From Clostridia bacterium (GTDB taxonomy: Bacteria; Bacillota; Clostridia; Oscillospirales; CAG-272), in the NCBI GenBank assembly GCA_017420845.1, contig JAFQOC010000045.1, forward strand, positions 1 through 6,138: a stretch of DNA of 6,138 nucleotides, given 5' to 3'. A program made the position numbers and the translations under genes. Positions within the stretch are counted from its first letter, which is position 1, and each line of letters opens with the position of its first letter. The notes below the pieces were generated by a model that saw nothing but the letters and a program-made list of their open reading frames with translations, was not told the DNA's origin and searched no databases. This document shows, piece by piece, positions 5,706 to 6,138 of the stretch.

Positions 5706-5855
5706 GTATGCCGACAAACAGTTAACAAATTATTTACATACCAACATTTTGTAGGAAAGTGAGGCCTCCTTTTTTCGTATGATTCGGGTTTGAAGATCGC
5801 CCGTGCGGGACGGGAGATTATTCGTGATCCCTGCCGGGGGATATCTGTAGCAAGA

Positions 5856-5892
5856 GAAATCCGACCAAGTCTGAGGGACTCGATCGGATTTC
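5856..5892. repeat. Stem-loop with a 9-bp perfect outer stem and a 4-bp inner stem
   Basis: GAAATCCGA (5856-5864) pairs with TCGGATTTC (5884-5892); inside, AGTC (5868-5871) pairs with GACT (5877-5880) around a 5-nt loop, with a 3x3 internal loop between the stems. There is no T-run on either side, so it is not a standard intrinsic terminator, though it lies downstream of the minus-strand gene that enters from the right and may stabilise or end that transcript. Confidence 0.6.
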
Positions 5893-5913
5893 ACGTTCCT
5901 GTTTGTTATAGAA

Positions 5914-5940
5914 GCCGCAAAACCTCCGGGCAGGGGCGGC
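5914..5940 (-). terminator. Weak candidate hairpin after the right-edge gene
   Basis: GCCGC (5914-5918) pairs with GCGGC (5936-5940), extendable by one A-T pair, with a 17-nt loop. On the minus strand it lies 28 nt after the stop at 5969 and is followed by TTCTATAAC, a poor U-tract. It may be part of the 3' end of the right-edge gene, but the evidence is thin. Confidence 0.3.
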
Positions 5941-5968
5941 TATTGTTCTGCTTTTTTCAACGTACTGC

Positions 5969-6136
5969 TTACGGCGTGGGCTTCGGGGCTTCCTTGAAGT
6001 AGGCCACCGCCAGATCCACCACCATGCCGTAGCTTTGGGTCCCCGGCGTTCCTTGGCTTTGGAGATAGGAGTTGTTGATGCTGCCGGATACCTGGCTTAC
6101 CGTGGAATGACGGTACTTATCATAGAAACGGCTATA
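5969..6136 (-). CDS. C-terminal 55 residues of an unidentified protein (5' end outside the window)
   Basis: The minus-strand frame is open from the right edge for 55 codons to TAA at 5971-5969. It reads as a normal protein end: it starts YSRFYDKYRH, continues with a polar Ser/Asn/Gln-rich section (SGSINNSYLQ) and ends in an amphipathic stretch (MVVDLAVAYF) and a Lys/Pro tail (KEAPKPTP). No family is recognised from this fragment. It contains no Cys, and no membrane helix is evident. It runs in the same direction as murA but is separated from it by about 480 nt including a promoter, so it is probably a different transcription unit. No start codon is visible, so gene callers that require one would miss it. 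Confidence 0.65.
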   Translation of the reverse strand, partial: YSRFYDKYRHSTVSQVSGSINNSYLQSQGTPGTQSYGMVVDLAVAYFKEAPKPTP

Positions 6137-6138
6137 AG

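Larger units (their letters stand above)
5706..5968. other. Intergenic region upstream of the murA promoter
   Basis: No gene is supported in these 263 bases. The part nearest the promoter is AT-rich; the rest is GC-mixed and holds two inverted repeats (5856-5892 and 5914-5940). A + strand open frame through here runs antisense into the partial gene at the right edge, has no ribosome site and is not believed. Confidence 0.6.

Noticed and set aside
5790..6002. 70-residue + strand open frame near the right edge
   Set aside because: Begins at TTG without a ribosome site, crosses two stem-loops and lies antisense to the end of the partial right-edge gene.

Overview
The window looks like chromosomal DNA of a strictly anaerobic, Gram-positive-type bacterium, most likely a Clostridia-class gut or sediment Bacillota. 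The clues are a flavodiiron-type flavin reductase/rubredoxin protein, a clostridial-style MurA, GC-rich genes separated by very AT-rich intergenic DNA, strong AGGAGG-type ribosome sites and a perfect TTGACA-17-TATAAT promoter. The genus cannot be named from the sequence alone.

Layout from left to right. (1) 2-709 (+): the 3' part of a redox protein that enters from the left edge, ending in a flavin reductase domain and a short-spaced rubredoxin domain, closed by a strong terminator at 722-753. (2) 757-3879 (+): a self-contained three-gene operon with its own consensus promoter and terminator. It encodes a radical SAM enzyme with extra C-terminal cysteines (815-2188), a two-pass membrane protein whose cytoplasmic tail contains six consecutive Cys-Ala units flanked by glycine runs (2192-3319), and a GNAT acetyltransferase (3316-3825). 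(3) 3880-4182: an AT-rich convergent intergenic region with three degenerate 30-bp tandem units and a hairpin. (4) 4183-5484 (-): murA, the first committed step of peptidoglycan synthesis, with a likely promoter about 190 nt upstream and a long leader. (5) 5706-5968: non-coding, with two stem-loops. (6) 5969-6136 (-): the last 55 codons of an unidentified gene that enters from the right edge; it has no start codon inside the window.

The most interesting part is the central operon. A radical SAM enzyme with an N-terminal extension and a cysteine-bearing C-terminal extension sits 3 nt upstream of a membrane protein with a low-complexity Cys-Ala tail that is predicted to face the cytoplasm, where the enzyme works. 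This is the arrangement expected of a peptide- or protein-maturation system. The inference is that the enzyme modifies the (Cys-Ala)6 segment, for example by making thioether cross-links, but nothing in the sequence proves the chemistry. The acetyltransferase start overlaps the stop of the membrane protein gene, so it is probably translated with it; its substrate is unknown.
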